A stretch of 64,000 bases of DNA from positions 18,674-82,673 of the forward strand of contig NZ_KI519485.1 of NCBI RefSeq assembly GCF_000482725.1, read 5' to 3'. This document shows positions 21,645-31,107 of this stretch, piece by piece; the stretch's first letter is position 1, and every line of letters starts with the position of its first letter. Under the pieces are notes generated by a model. That model saw only the letters and a list, made by a program, of their open reading frames with translations. It ran no database searches and was not told the origin of the DNA. The position numbers and the translations under genes are program-made. This DNA is from Psychromonas arctica DSM 14288 (GTDB lineage Bacteria > Pseudomonadota > Gammaproteobacteria > Enterobacterales > Psychromonadaceae).

Positions 21645-21707
21645 GATGAGCGTTTATCGCTCATTCTGATTGAAAAAAAGGTAGGTTACTGACTTGCCTT
21701 TTTTTAT
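21645..21707 (+). terminator. Terminator after csp
   Basis: Two hairpins follow the stop: ATGAGCG/CGCTCAT at about 21647-21665, then AAAAAAAGG paired with CCTTTTTTT ending in a U-run near 21705. Together they form a good intrinsic terminator. Confidence 0.75.
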
Positions 21708-22172
21708 ACCTAAAAGAAAATATTTTGTATCACGAACCCACTCAGCTACCTCTTAGCAATTAACATCACTACTTTTTTATTGTTACACCTCTTCATTGTT
21801 ATTATATCAATACCATTTTCAGTCGTAGGTAGTTACAAGACGTCGTATATTGGTATTAAATGCTTTTATCAATTAAAACTACCCCTATAGTTGTTATTAA
21901 TCAACATTTAATCTTTAGTCGTACTCGAACATCTCGATCAAATGATAGATATGATCTTGCAAGTAATTAACGACAGCAATTCTCTTCATTACTGTTATAA
22001 AGCCTTATAAATAGGCGTAAAGTCCCTTTTTAGCTAGTTTCAACTTTGTTCACTTACCGTCTGCTTGTTTTGTATCTTGAATGGCAATAGGCTTATATAC
22101 AGATCCAATAAAATATGTGGCTTCACTAGGCACAATAAGGATATTTTGATTAGAAGGCGTAAACTTAAGCGA
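21708..22172. other. Intergenic region between csp and the histidine kinase
   Basis: About 465 AT-rich bases between the csp terminator and the end of the minus-strand kinase gene. A partial inverted repeat around 21826-21860 (GTAGTTACAAGACG...) may be a small stem. No coding sequence seen. Confidence 0.35.
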
Positions 22173-23768
22173 TTAATTACGTATTAATTTTCGCTTTTCA
22201 AAGGGCAATATAACGGTGAATATTGAACCTTTACCTATTTCACTACTGACTTTAATTTCACCATTATGTTGGTGAATAATTGAATAGCTGATTGATAGCC
22301 CTAACCCTGTTCCTTTCCCTAACGCTTTTGTTGTATAGAATGGGGTAAATATATCGTTGATTTTATTAGGATCAATACCAGATCCCGAGTCTGATACTTG
22401 AATGTATAAGTTATTATCTTGTACATGAGATTTGAAGAAAACAACTTTATTCTGTGATGTTTCAACTGAATCTTTTGCGTTTATTAATAAATTAATAAGT
22501 ACCTGTTCAATTTGTGTCTTGTTACAAAATAAAGCTGGTAGGGAAGGTGGAATGACTTGCCTTAGTTCAACATTATCCTGATTGTATTGATTAATAACTA
22601 TGCCAATCACATTACTGAAAATAGTATTTGGGATTTCCTTCTGATAATTATCCAATTCACTATCTCGTCCAAAACTACCGACTTGCTTGACTATTTTTTC
22701 TATTCGATCACTTTGTTCTACGATCGCTTTACAGCTTTTCTCAAGTAAATGGTAATTTCCATTATGTAAATTATCTAGACACATATCGGTGTGTATACAG
22801 ATAACTTGTAAAGGTTGATTTATTTCATGTGCAATACCAGCTGCTATCTCGCCTAATGAGGCCAACTTATTAGACTGAATAAGCTTTGTTTGGCTATTTT
22901 TCCATTCTTCATTAATGCGCTTATATTCTTCTTTATCCGTAATATGTTTTTTATTCATGCTGTAGTATAAAGTTAATAACTTCACTGTAATTGCAGCCAG
23001 CAATGAAATAAGCAATGAGAAAATAAGGAATAAATCACCATTTGGAGGAGATATATGCGACCAAATCATAAGTTGCCATTGATGCCCATACAAAGAGATT
23101 GTGAGTTGATTGGTAATGTCATTAATGTGTGTTTTTTCTGGCAGAGAACTAAATAATGTAATCCCATTTTCAGACAAAGCAAAAGGCTTGGTTATCTGAT
23201 AGGTATCTATTTTATGCCTCATTAACATATCTATACTTAATGATACTTCGATATAGCCTGTCAGCACCTGTTCTATGATCAAGGGAAATTGCAAATTAAG
23301 TTCTAATTTATTATCTTCGGAATAACTAGAGCGGCTAGTATAAACAAAGGTTGAAATAACCTTTTCTTTTTCCATAGGGAGGTGACTACGAGCCCGTAAC
23401 TGTTGCTTTCTAAGCATGGGATCTGTGTGCTCAATCAGATCACCTGATGGTAACGAAAATTTACTTTGCTCAATCAGTGGGAATAATTGTATTTTTTTAA
23501 TAGTCCGGTTGATGCGTTTTAATGCATTTGTATCACTTTGCCAGTGTTGATTAAGGTCTTCAAGAGTTAACCATCGGTTGATCACTAATTGAATTATTTC
23601 AGCATTATTTTCAATTGCCCCTCGAATATTAAAACTAATACTTTTACCTTCAATTTCAATATTGTTTTGTTGTACTTTGGTTTCTTCTTTAATAAGTTGT
23701 GCTGAAATAAAGTATGAAATACTTAACCCAATTAAAAAAACAAAAACACAGTAAATATTTGACTTCAA
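22173..23768 (-). CDS. Membrane sensor histidine kinase (orphan)
   Basis: 531 residues. N-terminal membrane segment (about 5-24), a sensor region of roughly 215 residues likely outside the membrane, a second membrane segment (about 245-268), then a coiled-coil linker. The transmitter follows, with the H box AGIAHEINQPLQ (phospho-acceptor His314), N box NLLINAKDS, G1 VSDSGSGID, F box FTPFYTT and G2 GKGTGLGLSIS. The HExNQPL box places it with the NtrB/DctB-like group. No response regulator lies nearby, so partner and signal are unknown. Confidence 0.9.
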   Translation of the reverse strand: MKSNIYCVFVFLIGLSISYFISAQLIKEETKVQQNNIEIEGKSISFNIRGAIENNAEIIQLVINRWLTLEDLNQHWQSDTNALKRINRTIKKIQLFPLIEQSKFSLPSGDLIEHTDPMLRKQQLRARSHLPMEKEKVISTFVYTSRSSYSEDNKLELNLQFPLIIEQVLTGYIEVSLSIDMLMRHKIDTYQITKPFALSENGITLFSSLPEKTHINDITNQLTISLYGHQWQLMIWSHISPPNGDLFLIFSLLISLLAAITVKLLTLYYSMNKKHITDKEEYKRINEEWKNSQTKLIQSNKLASLGEIAAGIAHEINQPLQVICIHTDMCLDNLHNGNYHLLEKSCKAIVEQSDRIEKIVKQVGSFGRDSELDNYQKEIPNTIFSNVIGIVINQYNQDNVELRQVIPPSLPALFCNKTQIEQVLINLLINAKDSVETSQNKVVFFKSHVQDNNLYIQVSDSGSGIDPNKINDIFTPFYTTKALGKGTGLGLSISYSIIHQHNGEIKVSSEIGKGSIFTVILPFEKRKLIRN

Positions 23769-23882
23769 TTTATTTCCTTAAACCATCTAATGCTATATCA
23801 CTCTAGATTAGGCATAATACGTTAAATTTATAGATTTTGAGATCAAAGCGATCATTATTGAGATTAAAGGCAAGGAATTTAA

Positions 23883-25109
23883 ATGACAGCGTTAGGTTTT
23901 ACTACAAAAATAGTACATGCGGACCATCAATTAGGATTAGAAGCAGGTGCCGTTCATGCTCCAATACATAACTCAGTACCATTTGGTTTTAAAGATGTTC
24001 AAGGGTTAATTGACGTATTCCAAGGTCAGCCTGGTCATGCTTATGCTCGTTCTTCAACACCCACTTTAGACGCTTTATGTAAAAAAATTCAAAAGATAGA
24101 TAACGGTATAGCAACGGCTGTTTTTTCCTGTGGAATGTCAGCTATAGTGGCTACGTTTTTGACACTTTTAAAATCTGGCGATCATTTAATTTGTAGTCGA
24201 TTTTTATTTGGCAATACAACATCGCTTTTAGGAACGTTACAGGACTATGGTATCGATGTGACATTAGTTGATGCAACGGATATCAATGACGTCGCTGCTG
24301 CGCTAAACAGTAATACAAAAATGGTTTTTGTAGAAACTATTGCTAACCCAGTAACTCAAGTGAGTGCGTTAGCTGAAATTGGCGATTTGTGTGAAGCCAA
24401 TGGTCTTGTGTATGTTATTGATAATACAATTACTTCAAGCTACTTATTCGATGCGACTAGCGTTAAAGCAAGTTTAATTGTCACTTCATTATCTAAATAT
24501 GTTGCCGGTCACGGTAATGCGATGGGGGGATCTGTTACGGATACTGGTTTATTTAATTGGGAACACTATCCAAACATTTATGAAGGTTATCGTAAAGGTG
24601 ATACTAAAATGTGGGGGATCAGCCAAATTAAGAAAAAAGGATTACGTGATATGGGAGCTTGTTTAAGCTCACAGGGGGCACACCTTATTTCAGTTGGCAG
24701 TGAAACTATGGAGTTACGCATGGATCGCCAAGCTATTAATACCATGGCGCTAGCTAAATTGTTAGATGCACATCCTAAAGTGGCTAAGGTTTATTACCCT
24801 GGCTTAGAAAATCATCCTCAACATCAACGCGCTAAAGCATTATTTAATGGATATGGTGCACTATTAAGTTTTGATTTAATTGATAGTATTGATTGTTGTG
24901 ATTTTTTGAATAAATTAAATCTAGTCATTAGTGCAACACATCTAGGTGATAACCGCACCTTAGCATTACCTGTTGCTCCAACGATATACTTTGAAATGGG
25001 ACTAGCGCTGCGTCAACAAATGGGGATCAGTGAAAATATGATCCGTTGTTCAATTGGCATTGAAAATACAGCTGACTTGATTGCTGACTTTGAACAAGCA
25101 TTGGCATAA
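23883..25109 (+). CDS. Cys/Met metabolism PLP-dependent enzyme (cystathionine gamma-synthase family)
   Basis: 408 residues, fold-type I PLP enzyme. Features: YARSSTPT near residue 53, FSCGMSAIVATFLTLLKSGDHLI, FVETIANPVTQV, VIDNTI, and the Schiff-base lysine in SLSKYVAGHG (Lys205). The family includes methionine gamma-lyase, cystathionine gamma-synthase and O-acetylhomoserine sulfhydrylase; sequence reading alone cannot choose. Divergent from the histidine kinase, 114 bases away, with AAGGCAAGGAATTTAA before the ATG. Confidence 0.9.
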   Translation: MTALGFTTKIVHADHQLGLEAGAVHAPIHNSVPFGFKDVQGLIDVFQGQPGHAYARSSTPTLDALCKKIQKIDNGIATAVFSCGMSAIVATFLTLLKSGDHLICSRFLFGNTTSLLGTLQDYGIDVTLVDATDINDVAAALNSNTKMVFVETIANPVTQVSALAEIGDLCEANGLVYVIDNTITSSYLFDATSVKASLIVTSLSKYVAGHGNAMGGSVTDTGLFNWEHYPNIYEGYRKGDTKMWGISQIKKKGLRDMGACLSSQGAHLISVGSETMELRMDRQAINTMALAKLLDAHPKVAKVYYPGLENHPQHQRAKALFNGYGALLSFDLIDSIDCCDFLNKLNLVISATHLGDNRTLALPVAPTIYFEMGLALRQQMGISENMIRCSIGIENTADLIADFEQALA

Positions 25110-25120
25110 TTACCAGTCAT

Positions 25121-25146
25121 AAAAAAGAGGTTACGGCCTCTTTTTT
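25121..25146 (+). terminator. Terminator after the PLP enzyme gene
   Basis: Perfect 10-base stem AAAAAAGAGG/CCTCTTTTTT with a 6-base loop and U-run, 12 bases after the stop. Confidence 0.9.
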
Positions 25147-25148
25147 GT

Positions 25149-25532
25149 ATGTTTGGATTAATAGTAATGATTCATTTTATTGTTTTTGGCTTAAGTTTGT
25201 TATTACTCTCCGTTGACGTTATTGCAAAGGAAAGTAGCTCCGATACAGAGTTAAGAACACAGGGATATACACTTGCGAATTATGAAGTCTGTGAGTTATT
25301 AGCAAAACAAAACAATGACCCTGTAATGCGTTTTTATTATGCAGAAATGCATCAGTTAAGCCAGCTTGAATATCAAGGCTACACTGAAGATAAATTACAG
25401 GCGATTGAAAAAGAAAGAACTAAAGCACTCTCTTTATTAAGAAAAGTGAGCAGCACTAGTATGTTCCAGCTCTGCTCAAATAGGTTTGATCCTGTTTCTC
25501 GTCAGCATTATCAAATAAAGTTATCTGAATAA
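25149..25532 (+). CDS. Small exported protein of unknown function
   Basis: 127 residues. A hydrophobic N-terminal segment ending near AKESSSD looks like a signal peptide (cleavage around residue 26). The mature part is charged and helical, with two cysteines that could form a disulfide (EVCELL and QLCSNRF). The frame starts 3 bases after a terminator; a start at 25167 (MIHFIVFG) may be the real one. I do not recognise a family. Confidence 0.6.
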   Translation: MFGLIVMIHFIVFGLSLLLLSVDVIAKESSSDTELRTQGYTLANYEVCELLAKQNNDPVMRFYYAEMHQLSQLEYQGYTEDKLQAIEKERTKALSLLRKVSSTSMFQLCSNRFDPVSRQHYQIKLSE

Positions 25533-25619
25533 TAAAGTAGAGAGTAAGGCAGATATTAAGACAGACAATAAGTGTTAGGTATCAGTAGATATTTTGTCTG
25601 TTTAATTAACCTACTTGCT

Positions 25620-25994
25620 TTACTCTTCTTTCACTTCACCCCAGACTGCTGCAGGGTCAACCATTGTTGACTCTTGATCCGCAGACTCCGTTTCTTTCTT
25701 TTGTTTTGGTTTTACTTTTACGGTTTCAATTGCAGGCGTTTCTTCAGATTCTTTTTTTACTTCTGCTTTTTTAACTCGTATTATATTACCCGCTAATTTA
25801 TATCCGTTTAATTGTTTAATAGCAGCTTTTGCTTCACCTACTTTAGGCATTTCAACAAAAGCAAACCCCTTTGAAGCACCTGTTTCTTTATCTAATACCA
25901 GATTACAAGATTGTATATTGCCGTGCTCTTTAAACAGAGACAGTAGTTTTTCTTCGGTGGTAGCTTTTGCTAGATTACGGACTAATAATTTCAT
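25620..25994 (-). CDS. RRM-domain RNA-binding protein
   Basis: 124 residues: one RNA recognition motif (1-78) with RNP2 LLVRNL and RNP1 KGFAFVEM, followed by a charged Lys/Glu-rich tail. Small RRM proteins of this kind are common in marine gammaproteobacteria and cyanobacteria and are often linked to cold growth; the role here is not shown. Lone gene; the sequence before the ATG (AGTTCCAATG in sense) gives only a weak ribosome site. Confidence 0.9.
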   Translation of the reverse strand: MKLLVRNLAKATTEEKLLSLFKEHGNIQSCNLVLDKETGASKGFAFVEMPKVGEAKAAIKQLNGYKLAGNIIRVKKAEVKKESEETPAIETVKVKPKQKKETESADQESTMVDPAAVWGEVKEE

Positions 25995-26570
25995 TGGAAC
26001 TCACTTAATTGGATAATTTCTCTTATTTTAGCAGGAACTTAAATCGATTGCTGATTAAAGCGTAATGAATAAAGCTTATATGTTATTTTCTGATAAAAGG
26101 ATGTAACAAAAAGTGCGTATTTATCTATGTTGTCAATTTTATTAGTCAAAGTGGATGATTCAAGTATTAACCATTTCACTCTTAGGTATTACACCTGTTA
26201 TGTGAACCTAGGTCCTGATTGACTAAGTTGTTTGTTGATATTTATATTTCATTATGTGGATGCCTCGAGGATTAAAAATGTTTTTATTGAACGGCTGTAT
26301 GCAAGATGGAAGTGCATGTTAACCCTAACTTAACCTTGTGAAAATTATAATATTAGATGTCTGGTAGGTGGGGGAGTGAAAGTCGTTATCATAACAAGAA
26401 GTTAAGTTTACAATTTCACTGGGCTGTATTACTTCACTCATATCCTGTTGAGGTTATTAATTGGGGCGGGGGGAAGTGGAGTGAATGGTATGATTTAATC
26501 CTTTTTTACAGACAATTACACCTTATCAAAATACCGCACCATTTTTAAAAAAATTCAAGTGGAGAAAAAA
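25995..26570. other. Intergenic region before the MFS exporter gene
   Basis: About 575 bases. A 63-codon plus-strand frame at 26357-26548 has no ribosome site and unusual composition (Trp- and His-rich), so I do not call it a gene. G-rich runs occur near 26366-26375 and 26463-26475. Purpose unknown beyond the promoters for the flanking genes. Confidence 0.35.
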
Positions 26571-27779
26571 TTGAAACAAATACAGCCAATTTTAGGGCGC
26601 AAAGGCACATTGCTGTTTTTAGTCATCATTAGTGCTTTCCCTCCGCTAACGATGGACCTTTACCTACCTGCATTGCCACAAATGGTCGAGGTATTAAATA
26701 CTAATCAAGCAATGGTCAATTTAACGTTAAGTGCCTATTTTGTCACCTATGCAATTGGGTTACTCTTCTGGGGACCCTTAAGTGAAAAATTTGGCCGTAA
26801 ACCGATCCTATTAACCGGTATCATTATTTATATCTTTGCCAGTGTATTTTGTGGTTTATCGGCTTCAGTTGAACATTTAATTTTTTCTCGTATTTTCCAA
26901 GCTTTTGGGGGGAGTGCTATCACAGTGGTCGCTACCGCAATTATTAAAGATCTTTATGATGGCAGAGAGCGCGAGAAAATCATGGCAACGATTATGTCAT
27001 TAGTGATTATTGCACCGATGGTTGCTCCAGTTTTAGGTGCATTTTTGTTAAAAGTTGCTTCTTGGCACATGATGTTTTTTACGCTTGCTGCATTTGGTTT
27101 GTTTGCTACGTTATTTGCACTATGTTACCGCGAAACACTTGTCTCTCAATACACAGGCTCTATGTTGCGCTCATGGGGACGTTTGGGAACAGTATTAAAA
27201 AACCCTCAATTTGTTTCACTATTAGCCGTTTTTTCGATTGTACCAATGGCTCTAATGGCTTTTTTAGCCGCTGGTTCTTACATCTATATTAATGACTTTG
27301 GGCTTACAGAGCAGGAGTTTAGTTATGCATTTGCCTTTAACGCTTTTTTTGCTTCATTTGGACCGGTTATTTATATCAAGTTATCAAAAATCATTAACGT
27401 ACAAAAAATAATTACAGGTTGTTTTTTACTATTAACGGTCTGTGGTTGTATAACTTACACCTACGGATTTTCATCACCTTGGTTATTTGCTTTTTTAGCG
27501 GGACCCGCCACGTTATCTGTGATCATGATGAGAATACCTGGTACTAATCTTATGTTAGATCAACATGATAGCGATACTGGCTCGGTTGTCGCTATTATAC
27601 AATTTTTAAGCATGATCTTTGGCGCATTGGGAATGACATTAGTATCGCTACGACCTGAGTCATTGATCGAAAATCTAGGCTTAATCCAATTAATTATTGG
27701 CGTAACGGGAGGAGGACTTTGGTTGTTGATAAAAAATCGTCCACATGTTGCTGATAAACTAGTTAAAGTTGTTGGCTAA
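26571..27779 (+). CDS. Bcr/CflA-type multidrug efflux MFS transporter
   Basis: About 402 residues with twelve predicted membrane segments. The family pattern PPLTMDLYLPALPQM is near the N-terminus, MFS motif A is GPLSEKFGRKPILL, and SRIFQAFGGSAITVVATAIIKD follows. These are drug:H+ antiporters, also exporting dipeptides or cysteine in E. coli. The start is set at the TTG at 26571 because GGAG sits 6 bases before it; a GTG at 26559 is in frame but has no ribosome site. Confidence 0.88.
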   Translation: MKQIQPILGRKGTLLFLVIISAFPPLTMDLYLPALPQMVEVLNTNQAMVNLTLSAYFVTYAIGLLFWGPLSEKFGRKPILLTGIIIYIFASVFCGLSASVEHLIFSRIFQAFGGSAITVVATAIIKDLYDGREREKIMATIMSLVIIAPMVAPVLGAFLLKVASWHMMFFTLAAFGLFATLFALCYRETLVSQYTGSMLRSWGRLGTVLKNPQFVSLLAVFSIVPMALMAFLAAGSYIYINDFGLTEQEFSYAFAFNAFFASFGPVIYIKLSKIINVQKIITGCFLLLTVCGCITYTYGFSSPWLFAFLAGPATLSVIMMRIPGTNLMLDQHDSDTGSVVAIIQFLSMIFGALGMTLVSLRPESLIENLGLIQLIIGVTGGGLWLLIKNRPHVADKLVKVVG

Positions 27780-28094
27780 TACATTAATTATGCGGTTTAT
27801 CTTGCTCACCGCGTTGCTGTTAAAGAATCATCGCCGCTAAAAATATTTTAAAGGCGATGACGCTAGGGTGTTTAATGCATTGCTTATTTGGCATCGAGAA
27901 TGTTTTGTCTCATTGAACAATTAAAAGTTCCCCTTTGTTGTAAAATTGAACGTAATAGGAAATGAATTAGTTTTCTCAATTTGCTATAGTTCAGCGAAAT
28001 TTACAAATCACTCATTTTCGCAAAATATAATTATGTACATAGCTATGCGCGTAACTGTGCATGTAGTTATCTACATATTAAGAGAAAACTAAAA
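27780..28094. promoter_or_regulatory. prfC upstream region
   Basis: 315 bases between the exporter gene and the prfC start, expected to hold the native prfC promoter. Repeated TGTACATAG/CTACATA-type elements (28032-28079) could pair. After ICE insertion this promoter drives only the short prfC fragment. Confidence 0.4.
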
Positions 28095-28187
28095 ATGGCA
28101 GACGCTAAGTTCTTAGAAGCCGTCAACTGTAGACGCACATTCGCAATCATATCGCACCCTGATGCCGCCCAGCCTTTCAACGCTTAA
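28095..28187 (+). pseudogene. prfC: 5' fragment of prfC (release factor 3) left by ICE insertion
   Basis: The frame reads MADAKFLEAVNCRRTFAIISHPDA, matching the RF3 N-terminus up to the P-loop (normally HPDAGKTT). It then diverges to AQPFNA and stops after 30 codons. RF3 is a GTPase that recycles release factors. SXT/R391 elements integrate at exactly this site and supply a new prfC 5' end at the far junction, so RF3 is probably still made from beyond the right edge. The Cys in NCRRTF, where Lys is usual, may reflect drift of a non-functional remnant. Confidence 0.88.
28141..28173. other. attL: left junction of the SXT/R391-type ICE
   Basis: Similarity to prfC coding sequence ends within this stretch (codons for FAIISHPDA), after which the sequence is ICE-specific. 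SXT-family integrases recombine in a short core in the 5' end of prfC. The exact crossover base cannot be set without the attR sequence or an empty site. Confidence 0.8.
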
Positions 28188-28625
28188 AATCACCTTTCAT
28201 TGCACACCACAATCACATCTCTACGCACTGAATTTAAAGGCTTTTTGTCTTTTTCTCGTTTCTTTGCTTTTCAATGATGTTCAAGCGTAACCTCGGAAAG
28301 TGTGTACAAACTTGAGTACAAATCGCCATATTTACCGTTTTTAGCCAAATTCCATGACACAAACCTAGCTGTAGGCCTTGTTCCTACTGGGTTTTAGCCA
28401 AAACTTGCCTATATTTTTTATGCCAAAAATCGAGAAATGATGGTAAGACGTTCGCGATTATCTCTAATTGTTTGCCGGTTGAGTTGGTTACCGGTTGCTT
28501 TCTTGCTGTCCTAAAAGTTCATTTGTATGGGCCTGATCTTCTGAACAAATCATGCATCTTTCTGACCATCAACAAGTGATGAATCAGGCGATGATAGCTT
28601 TACATTGATTTTCAGGAGAATGCAG
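28188..28625. other. ICE left terminal region
   Basis: 438 bases between attL and the excisionase gene. Short repeats such as GTACAAA occur twice near 28303-28322 (spaced 12 bases), suitable as arm sites for integrase or excisionase; this is inference. No coding sequence recognised. Confidence 0.4.
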
Positions 28626-28814
28626 ATGACAGCAGTAGCGCACCAAGTAACCCCTTTTCTAACGTCTTACGAAGTTATGGCTCGTTACCACATTAGCTAT
28701 ACGACGCTCTGGCGAAGAATAAAAGATGGCAGCTTGCCGCAACCTCGTATCAACCGAAATACACGAAACAAGCTGTGGCACATTGAAGACTTGGAGGAGT
28801 ATGAGAAGAATTAG
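28626..28814 (+). CDS. xis: AlpA-type excisionase (Xis) candidate
   Basis: 62-residue MerR/AlpA-like winged-helix protein: LTSYEVMARYHISYTTLWRRIKDGSLPQPRI is a typical excisionase DNA-reading helix and wing. The ATG at 28626 follows AGGAG at good spacing; the frame extends to 28605. Its place next to attL and its size fit the recombination directionality factor of SXT-like ICEs. It lies about 2.3 kb from int with a cargo gene between. Confidence 0.75.
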   Translation: MTAVAHQVTPFLTSYEVMARYHISYTTLWRRIKDGSLPQPRINRNTRNKLWHIEDLEEYEKN

Positions 28815-28959
28815 GAATAGATAGCGTAGCTTAGTTTTTCTGTTGGAGCTTGGACTAACGCTTTGAAACGCCGGCTTGTGCCAACAATATAGTTAATATG
28901 TACACCAACTTAGGCTAAGATAGCAGCATGGATTTTTTATTGATTGGATGGATAGGTAA

Positions 28960-30978
28960 GTGACGACTCCTCAAGAACGGACAACAGGTATTACAAATGC
29001 GTCGATAAAAAAACGTTTCGGCTCAATTCCCGCTTGGAAGATGTTGAGTGAATATATCTGGAACGGTTTGGATGCTGGTGCATCAGATATTGATGTCATT
29101 ATTAACACCTGTGATCTCGGCGGGGTGGAGTCAATAGAGATCCATGATAATGGTGAAGGAATTGACTTTCATAACCTAGACCGAAATTTTGATAATTGGG
29201 ATGACTCATCCAAAAAACAGGTTACCCAAAAAGGCAGTCAAGGCAGAGGGCGGTATTCATTTCATAAATATGCTGCAACAGCAACCTGGCTTACGAGAAG
29301 ACAATCTGAGAATGCACGTATTACCATAGACTCGTCTCGTATTAAAACGTACAAAGTTGAGTTGATCGACGATAAAGAACAGCATAGTAGTATTCTTTCA
29401 AATGGAAGTGGGACATCAGTATTTCTTACGGGCATTACGAGTGAAAAATCTCAAAAAATCCCTAATATTGAAAATATCATGGAGGAGCTTTCAAATGAAT
29501 TTGGTTGGAAGCTAATAGTTTTTTCTAACCTTAAAATATCAGTTAATAGAGTCCGAGTGACGCCTCCCCAACATAGGTTGTTTCAAGAGCTTATAGATGT
29601 TGATGGAAATATATTTAGTTCAAGTATCATTCAGTGGATAAAAAAACCATCTGGTGAAAAGTCATACAATTATTTTAGAGATTCAAAAGAACATCAGAAG
29701 TATAGAAATCTGACTGGTTTTAACTACAAAAACAATTTTTTCATAAGTGGATATATACAATCTGAGTGGTTCGATAATTTTCAAGATACCTCATCTCCAA
29801 ATGCTGATCTCTTCATTAGTGAAAAGAGTGATGGGAATAAAGTTTTAGCTATGCTGCTAAAAGAACTGCGCAACAAAACAGCCGAGATTTATCAGGGGTT
29901 CCTTAGAGAAAGAGCTGTTCAGCTTGTCGATTCTTTCGAAGAAAAAGGATATTTTCCTGTTTACAATTGGGAGTCTGACGAAGATCGTTCCTTTAGAATT
30001 GCACATACGAAGAAATTAGTAACTAGTATCTGCGTTGCTGATCCAGCAGCTTTTAATGGGCTAAAGGCTAAGCAAACAAAAATTATAATCGGTTTGCTTG
30101 ATAGGCTATCTACATCAAGTGAAAATGATAGTTTGATAGATATATTGGAAGGCGTTTTAGACTTAAATAAGGAGCAAATGGATGAATTTGCATCTCAAAT
30201 AAGTAAATCTAAACTTGATTATATAATTAGCACGATTGGACACATTCATAAGCGAGATCTAGTCGTACAGAAAATGAAGTACCTTTTTAAAGAGCACGCT
30301 AAAGAAGTTCTAGAAACACCAGACTTACAAGGTATTATTGAGGCTAATACATGGTTGTTTGGCCCTCAGTACACAACTATAGGTGCCGAAGAGGATGACT
30401 TTTCTAATACAGCTAGAAATCTTCGGAATTCAGATATTGAAATATTGGATGGGGACGATATCAGTACCAGTGATCTTATTGAAGGCGCTACCATAGAGGG
30501 GGCAAAAGGCCAAGTAGATTTGTTTCTTGCACGCAAAATGGTCACAATTGATCATTCTACACAAGAAGAATTTATTAAATGTACGATCATTGAAATAAAA
30601 AGACCAAGTGTAGCATTGAATAAGAAACATTTAGCTCAAGCTGAACGTTATGCTGAGGTACTTGATAAGCATCCTGCCTTTAATGATGAGAGAATGAGAT
30701 TTGATGTTGTTCTTGTTGGAACTAAAATCTCCCAGAATGATACTCAAATTACAAGGCGGTTGAAAGACCTTGCTGGTAAGGGCGGCGCGGGCCTTGTTTC
30801 CGGGGCGGATGAAAGAATTCGAGTATACGTTAAAAGTTGGTCTACAATTTTTAATGATTTCGAGGTGACTCATAGTGCTTTATTACAAAAGCTAAAAATA
30901 AAGAGAAGCGAGCTAGAGTATAAATCTAAGCAAACCCTTGTGGATGAATTGCAAATACCTCTCTCTGAGGCGTCGTGA
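28960..30978 (+). CDS. GHKL ATPase fused to a Shedu/DUF4263-like nuclease (candidate defence protein)
   Basis: 672 residues. The N-terminal third is a Hsp90/MutL/histidine-kinase-type ATPase: N box EYIWNGLDAGA (Glu31, Asn35, Asp38), G1 DNGEGI (63-68) and a G2-like GSQGRGRYSF (92-101). The middle has no recognisable domain. The C-terminal part (about 470-620) begins IIEANTWLFGPQY and has Asp520 in GQVDLFLAR and Glu545-x-Lys547 in IIEIKRPS, followed by HLAQAERYAEVL. This is the PD-(D/E)xK pattern of DUF4263 (Shedu SduA). GTG start at 28960 overlaps the TGA of an 11-codon upstream frame. More AT-rich than the ICE core; sits between xis and int as cargo. Function inferred, not known. Confidence 0.75.
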   Translation: MTTPQERTTGITNASIKKRFGSIPAWKMLSEYIWNGLDAGASDIDVIINTCDLGGVESIEIHDNGEGIDFHNLDRNFDNWDDSSKKQVTQKGSQGRGRYSFHKYAATATWLTRRQSENARITIDSSRIKTYKVELIDDKEQHSSILSNGSGTSVFLTGITSEKSQKIPNIENIMEELSNEFGWKLIVFSNLKISVNRVRVTPPQHRLFQELIDVDGNIFSSSIIQWIKKPSGEKSYNYFRDSKEHQKYRNLTGFNYKNNFFISGYIQSEWFDNFQDTSSPNADLFISEKSDGNKVLAMLLKELRNKTAEIYQGFLRERAVQLVDSFEEKGYFPVYNWESDEDRSFRIAHTKKLVTSICVADPAAFNGLKAKQTKIIIGLLDRLSTSSENDSLIDILEGVLDLNKEQMDEFASQISKSKLDYIISTIGHIHKRDLVVQKMKYLFKEHAKEVLETPDLQGIIEANTWLFGPQYTTIGAEEDDFSNTARNLRNSDIEILDGDDISTSDLIEGATIEGAKGQVDLFLARKMVTIDHSTQEEFIKCTIIEIKRPSVALNKKHLAQAERYAEVLDKHPAFNDERMRFDVVLVGTKISQNDTQITRRLKDLAGKGGAGLVSGADERIRVYVKSWSTIFNDFEVTHSALLQKLKIKRSELEYKSKQTLVDELQIPLSEAS

Positions 30979-31000
30979 GACTTATAATAATTATTCGATA

Positions 31001-31030
31001 AGTTGTTTTTTTGTAACTGGAAAAACAACT
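31001..31030. terminator. Bidirectional terminator between the GHKL-nuclease gene and int
   Basis: Perfect 10-base stem AGTTGTTTTT/AAAAACAACT with a 10-base loop between two convergent genes. Confidence 0.75.
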
Positions 31031-31107
31031 AATCTAAACCGAGCCAAATGCACTACTTGACTCGGTCATTTGTACTAGCTCAGTCTCTTCCTTAATTCAG
31101 CTACCCC

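Noticed and set aside
26357-26548. 63-codon frame before the MFS gene
   Set aside because: No ribosome site, odd composition, no recognisable family.
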